From contig NZ_LMKO01000002.1 in NCBI RefSeq assembly GCF_001421705.1, positions 66,668-130,667 of the forward strand: a DNA stretch of 64,000 nt, in the 5' to 3' direction. Each line of letters begins with the position of its first letter. Position 1 is the first letter of the stretch. The position numbers and the translations under genes are program-made. This stretch comes from Xylophilus sp. Leaf220. Lineage in GTDB: Bacteria > Pseudomonadota > Gammaproteobacteria > Burkholderiales > Burkholderiaceae_C. Below the pieces are notes generated by a model. That model saw only the letters and a program-made list of their open reading frames with translations, was not told the DNA's origin and did no database searches. Below, one piece after another: positions 61,694 to 64,000 of this stretch.

Positions 61694-62629
61694 TCAGGCG
61701 GGCGGCGCGGCCGCCGCACCCGGCACCGCCTCGGCCAGCGGCAGCAGCCAGCGCCGGAAACCGTCGAGGGTCGCCAGCTGCGCGCGGGCCTCGGGATAAC
61801 AGAACCAGTAGCCCAGGGTGCTGCGGTAGCCGCCGCCGGCGAACGCGGTCAGCGGCTCCTCCACCAGGCCGGCGGCGATCTCGTCGGCCACCAGGCAGCG
61901 CGGGACCAGGGCCACGCCCATGCCGGCCATCACCGCGCGGATCATGGTCTGGAACTGGTCGAACTGCGGGCCGGCCAGCGGGTCGATGCCGGCCACGCCG
62001 TGGGTGTCGCTCCAGTGCAGCCAGGCCTGCGGCACGGTGACGTGGCGCAGCAGGGTGCAGCGGGCCACGTCGCGCGGGGTGCGGATCGGCACCTCGGCCA
62101 GCGACGCGCGGGGCGCGATCAGGGCCACGTCGTGGCCGGCCAGGTAGTGCGAGCGGGCGCCGGGCCAGTGGCCGTCGCCGAAGAGGATGGAGCAATCCAG
62201 CTCCGGCCGCTGGAAGTCGTAGCCGTGCACGAAGGGCACGAAATGGATCGTCGTCTGGGGATGCCGGTGCTGGAAATCGGGCAGCTTGGGGATCAGCCAC
62301 TTGGCGCCGAAGGTGGGCAGGGTGGAGAGGTGCAGCGCGCCGCCGCCGTCGCCGCTGGTGATCAGCTCCAGCGTGGCGTCTTCCAGCTGGGCCAGCAGGG
62401 CGCGCACCGCCTTCTCGTAGCGCTCGCCGGCCGGGGTCAGCGCCAGGCGCTTGCGGGTCCGCTCGAAGAGCGGCACGCCCACCCAGCGCTCCAGCTCCTG
62501 CACCTGCTTGCTCACCGCGCTCTGGGTCAGGTGCAAGGCCTCGGCCGCGCGGGACACGCCGCCGAACCGGACCACGGTAGAGAAGGCCCGCAACAGGTGG
62601 ACCGGCGGATTCAGGCGGCGCAGGGACAT
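61694..62629 (-). CDS. LysR family transcriptional regulator (GcvA-like)
   Basis: 311 residues. The N-terminal winged [23 protein letters not shown] then [20 protein letters not shown] near residues 12-50; effector-binding domain from about 90 ([20 protein letters not shown]) to the C-terminus, with the FGDGHWPG and [12 protein letters not shown] segments typical of GcvA-like members. Divergent from the Bug solute-binding gene, which it probably controls together with the amidohydrolase gene beyond. Effector unknown. Confidence 0.93.
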   Translation of the reverse strand: MSLRRLNPPVHLLRAFSTVVRFGGVSRAAEALHLTQSAVSKQVQELERWVGVPLFERTRKRLALTPAGERYEKAVRALLAQLEDATLELITSGDGGGALHLSTLPTFGAKWLIPKLPDFQHRHPQTTIHFVPFVHGYDFQRPELDCSILFGDGHWPGARSHYLAGHDVALIAPRASLAEVPIRTPRDVARCTLLRHVTVPQAWLHWSDTHGVAGIDPLAGPQFDQFQTMIRAVMAGMGVALVPRCLVADEIAAGLVEEPLTAFAGGGYRSTLGYWFCYPEARAQLATLDGFRRWLLPLAEAVPGAAAAPPA

Positions 62630-62738
62630 AGGGTTTGCGATAGGAATATTCTCGATTGGAATGTTATCAGGTACAGCAATTGCTTTTAAAGCAGGAGTCT
62701 ATTCAGTAACCTTCGTCTACCGCCTTAAGGAAATCCCC
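62630..62738. promoter_or_regulatory. Divergent promoter region with candidate LysR site
   Basis: The 109-base divergent intergenic region is unusually AT-rich for this window. GAATATTC (62644-62651) is a perfect 8-base palindrome, followed by ATTGGAATGTTATC. LysR regulators often bind T-N11-A inverted motifs in this position; assignment is positional only. TTAAGGAAATC provides the Bug gene ribosome binding site. Confidence 0.4.
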
Positions 62739-63701
62739 ATGCAGCGCCGCCACCTCCTCTCTGCCCTTGCCGCAGCTTCTGTACTTCCTGGAATGTCTTT
62801 CGCCCAGGGCAAGCCGATCCGCATCGTGGTGCCCTTCCCGCCGGGAGGCGCCACCGACATTACCGGCCGCGCCCTGCAGGAGCCGCTGTCGCGCCTGCTG
62901 CAGCAGCCGGTGGTGATCGACAACCGCGCCGGCGCCGGCGGCTCGATCGGCATGGCCGAGGTGGCGCGCGCGGCACCCGACGGCCTGACGCTGTGCGTGG
63001 CCACGCTCTCCACCCACGGTGTGAACCCGGCGGTGTTCCAGAAGCTGCCCTACGACCCGATCAAGGACTTCGTGGGCGTGACCGAGATCGTCAAGGCGCC
63101 CGGGGTGCTCGTGATCAACCCCAAGGAGGTGCCGGTGCAGACCTTCGCCGAGCTGGTGCGCTTCCTGAAGGCCAACCCGGGCAAGGTGTCGTACGCGTCG
63201 CCGGGCAACGGCACCATCGGCCACATGTGGGGCGAGCTGTTCAAGAACAGCACCGGCACGTCGATGGTGCATATTCCCTACCGCGGTGCCGGTCCGGCGC
63301 TCAACGACGTGCTGGCGGGCCAGGTGGGGGTCTACTTCGACCAGGTGGCCTCGTCGCTGTCGTACGTGAAGACCGGCAAGCTGAAGGCGCTGGCGGTGTC
63401 CTGGGGCAGCCGGCTGGATGTATTGCCGGACGTCCCCACCTATGCCGAGCTGGGCTTTCCGGCGATCAACGATCCGTCGTGGTTCGGCCTGGTGGCGCCG
63501 GCCGGCACGCCGCCGGCCCTGGTGGCGCAGCTCCAGCAGGCGGTGGCCGCCGCGCTGAAGTCGCCGGGCGTGGCCGAACGGCTGGCCGGCCAGGGCCTGT
63601 ACCCCTCGGGCACCACGCCGGCGGCCTTCACCCGCCAGATCGCCTCCGAGATCGACAAGATGAAGAAGGTCGCCGCCTTCGCCAAGATCCAACTCGACTG
63701 A
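62739..63701 (+). CDS. Bug/TctC family tripartite tricarboxylate transporter substrate-binding protein
   Basis: A 320-residue periplasmic binding protein. The signal peptide MQRRHLLSALAAASVLPGMS (two Arg, cleavage after SFA) is followed by KPIRIVVPFPPGGATDITGR, the Bug hallmark, VIDNRAGAGGSIG near 63, and HIPYRGAGPALNDVLAGQVG near 180. Bug proteins bind carboxylates or amides, often without a linked transporter, as here. Expressed divergently from the LysR gene and followed 14 bases later by an N-formylglutamate amidohydrolase gene. Confidence 0.93.
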   Translation: MQRRHLLSALAAASVLPGMSFAQGKPIRIVVPFPPGGATDITGRALQEPLSRLLQQPVVIDNRAGAGGSIGMAEVARAAPDGLTLCVATLSTHGVNPAVFQKLPYDPIKDFVGVTEIVKAPGVLVINPKEVPVQTFAELVRFLKANPGKVSYASPGNGTIGHMWGELFKNSTGTSMVHIPYRGAGPALNDVLAGQVGVYFDQVASSLSYVKTGKLKALAVSWGSRLDVLPDVPTYAELGFPAINDPSWFGLVAPAGTPPALVAQLQQAVAAALKSPGVAERLAGQGLYPSGTTPAAFTRQIASEIDKMKKVAAFAKIQLD

Positions 63702-63715
63702 ACGAGATTTCGCCT

Positions 63716-64000
63716 ATGCATGCCGCTCTCAAACTGATCACCGACCGCTACCGACAGGCCGAGCCGGGCGCCGCAGGCGGTGCCGGGCCCGACGGCACGG
63801 TGGCGTCGCCACCGCCGCCGATGGTCAGCGCCACGCCGGGCACCACCCGGTTGGTGCTGGACTCGCCGCACAGCGGCACCTTCTACCCGGCCGACTTCCG
63901 CCCGGTCTGCGACCTGCCGACGCTGCGCCGCGCCGAGGACACCCACGTCGAGAAGCTCTACGGCTTCGCGCCCTCGCTCGGCGTGGCCTGGATCGAGGCG
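63716..64000 (+). CDS. N-formylglutamate amidohydrolase-like protein (5' part, cut by window end)
   Basis: The first 95 codons only. After a Gly/Pro-rich start comes TRLVLDSPHSGTFYPADFRP near residues 43-62 and RRAEDTHVEKLYGFAPSLGV near 71-90, the conserved start of the N-formylglutamate amidohydrolase (HutG-like) family, with the SPHSG metal-binding His and the ED-x-H motif. It hydrolyses N-formyl or related amides. Runs off the end of the window. Likely cotranscribed with the Bug gene, whose ligand may be its substrate. Confidence 0.85.
   Translation, partial: MHAALKLITDRYRQAEPGAAGGAGPDGTVASPPPPMVSATPGTTRLVLDSPHSGTFYPADFRPVCDLPTLRRAEDTHVEKLYGFAPSLGVAWIEA

Noticed and set aside
1-64000. CRISPR arrays, tRNA or rRNA genes, complete insertion sequences
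   Set aside because: No regularly spaced direct repeats, cloverleaf-like segments, rRNA stretches or transposase motifs were seen on either strand by reading; a tRNA scan could not be run.

Overview
The window is about 64 kb of very GC-rich chromosomal DNA. Gene content (Bug/TctC binding protein, lptD-surA-rsmA, MaeB malic enzyme, PiuC-type hydroxylase, small dispersed palindromic repeats right after stop codons) points to Betaproteobacteria, order Burkholderiales, most likely Comamonadaceae. A Tat-exported polygalacturonase fits a plant-associated member such as the Variovorax/Xylophilus group; genus is inference only. No rRNA, tRNA, CRISPR array, transposase or phage gene was seen.

Layout. 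1-739: gene-free repeat-rich DNA. 740-7993: a tightly packed catabolic/uptake operon (cytosine-deaminase-like amidohydrolase, RidA, creatininase-family amidase, NMT1/THI5-like ABC importer, FAD-linked oxidase) that looks built to import and open a nitrogen heterocycle. 8225-11433: leftward iron-related membrane operon (DUF4198, DUF3649, PepSY, DUF3325) with a Fur-box-like site. 11747-13390: chemoreceptor. 13489-17607 and 27482-30447: two halves of what appears to be one leftward cluster (SPFH protein, zinc-ribbon DUF4178 protein, DUF350 protein / membrane spermidine-synthase-like protein, FAD amine-oxidase-like lipoprotein, two unknown small genes). The halves are separated by a complete type I restriction-modification locus (hsdM, hsdS, DUF3800, hsdR; 17604-24793), a small membrane protein and a GH28 polygalacturonase.

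30644-34144: malic enzyme, then a secreted guanyl-specific ribonuclease with its barstar inhibitor. 34532-41475: ribosome and envelope housekeeping (rsmA, surA, lptD leftward; amgK, rsmE rightward). 41731-45692: siderophore receptor, PiuC-like hydroxylase, PepSY protein and cytochrome b, with a second Fur-like site. 45945-52558: unknown small protein, GMC oxidoreductase, a GT2/GT-C glycosyltransferase pair, phytase-like esterase. 52637-53896: small hydrophilic protein, terminator, ParD-like antitoxin with zeta-type toxin. 53919-61671: cytochrome b561, processive GT2 synthase, MtfA peptidase, histone-deacetylase-like hydrolase, UvrA2-type ATPase, YnfA. 61694-64000: LysR regulator divergent from a Bug solute-binding protein and the start of an N-formylglutamate amidohydrolase cut by the window edge.

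Two families of short dispersed repeats recur at 3' ends of genes and inside operons. One, starting with a C-run plus AGGCT just after a stop codon, always lies in the sense of the upstream gene. With the interrupted SPFH/polyamine-like cluster, the heterocycle operon and the DUF3800-bearing restriction locus, these are the points most worth following up.
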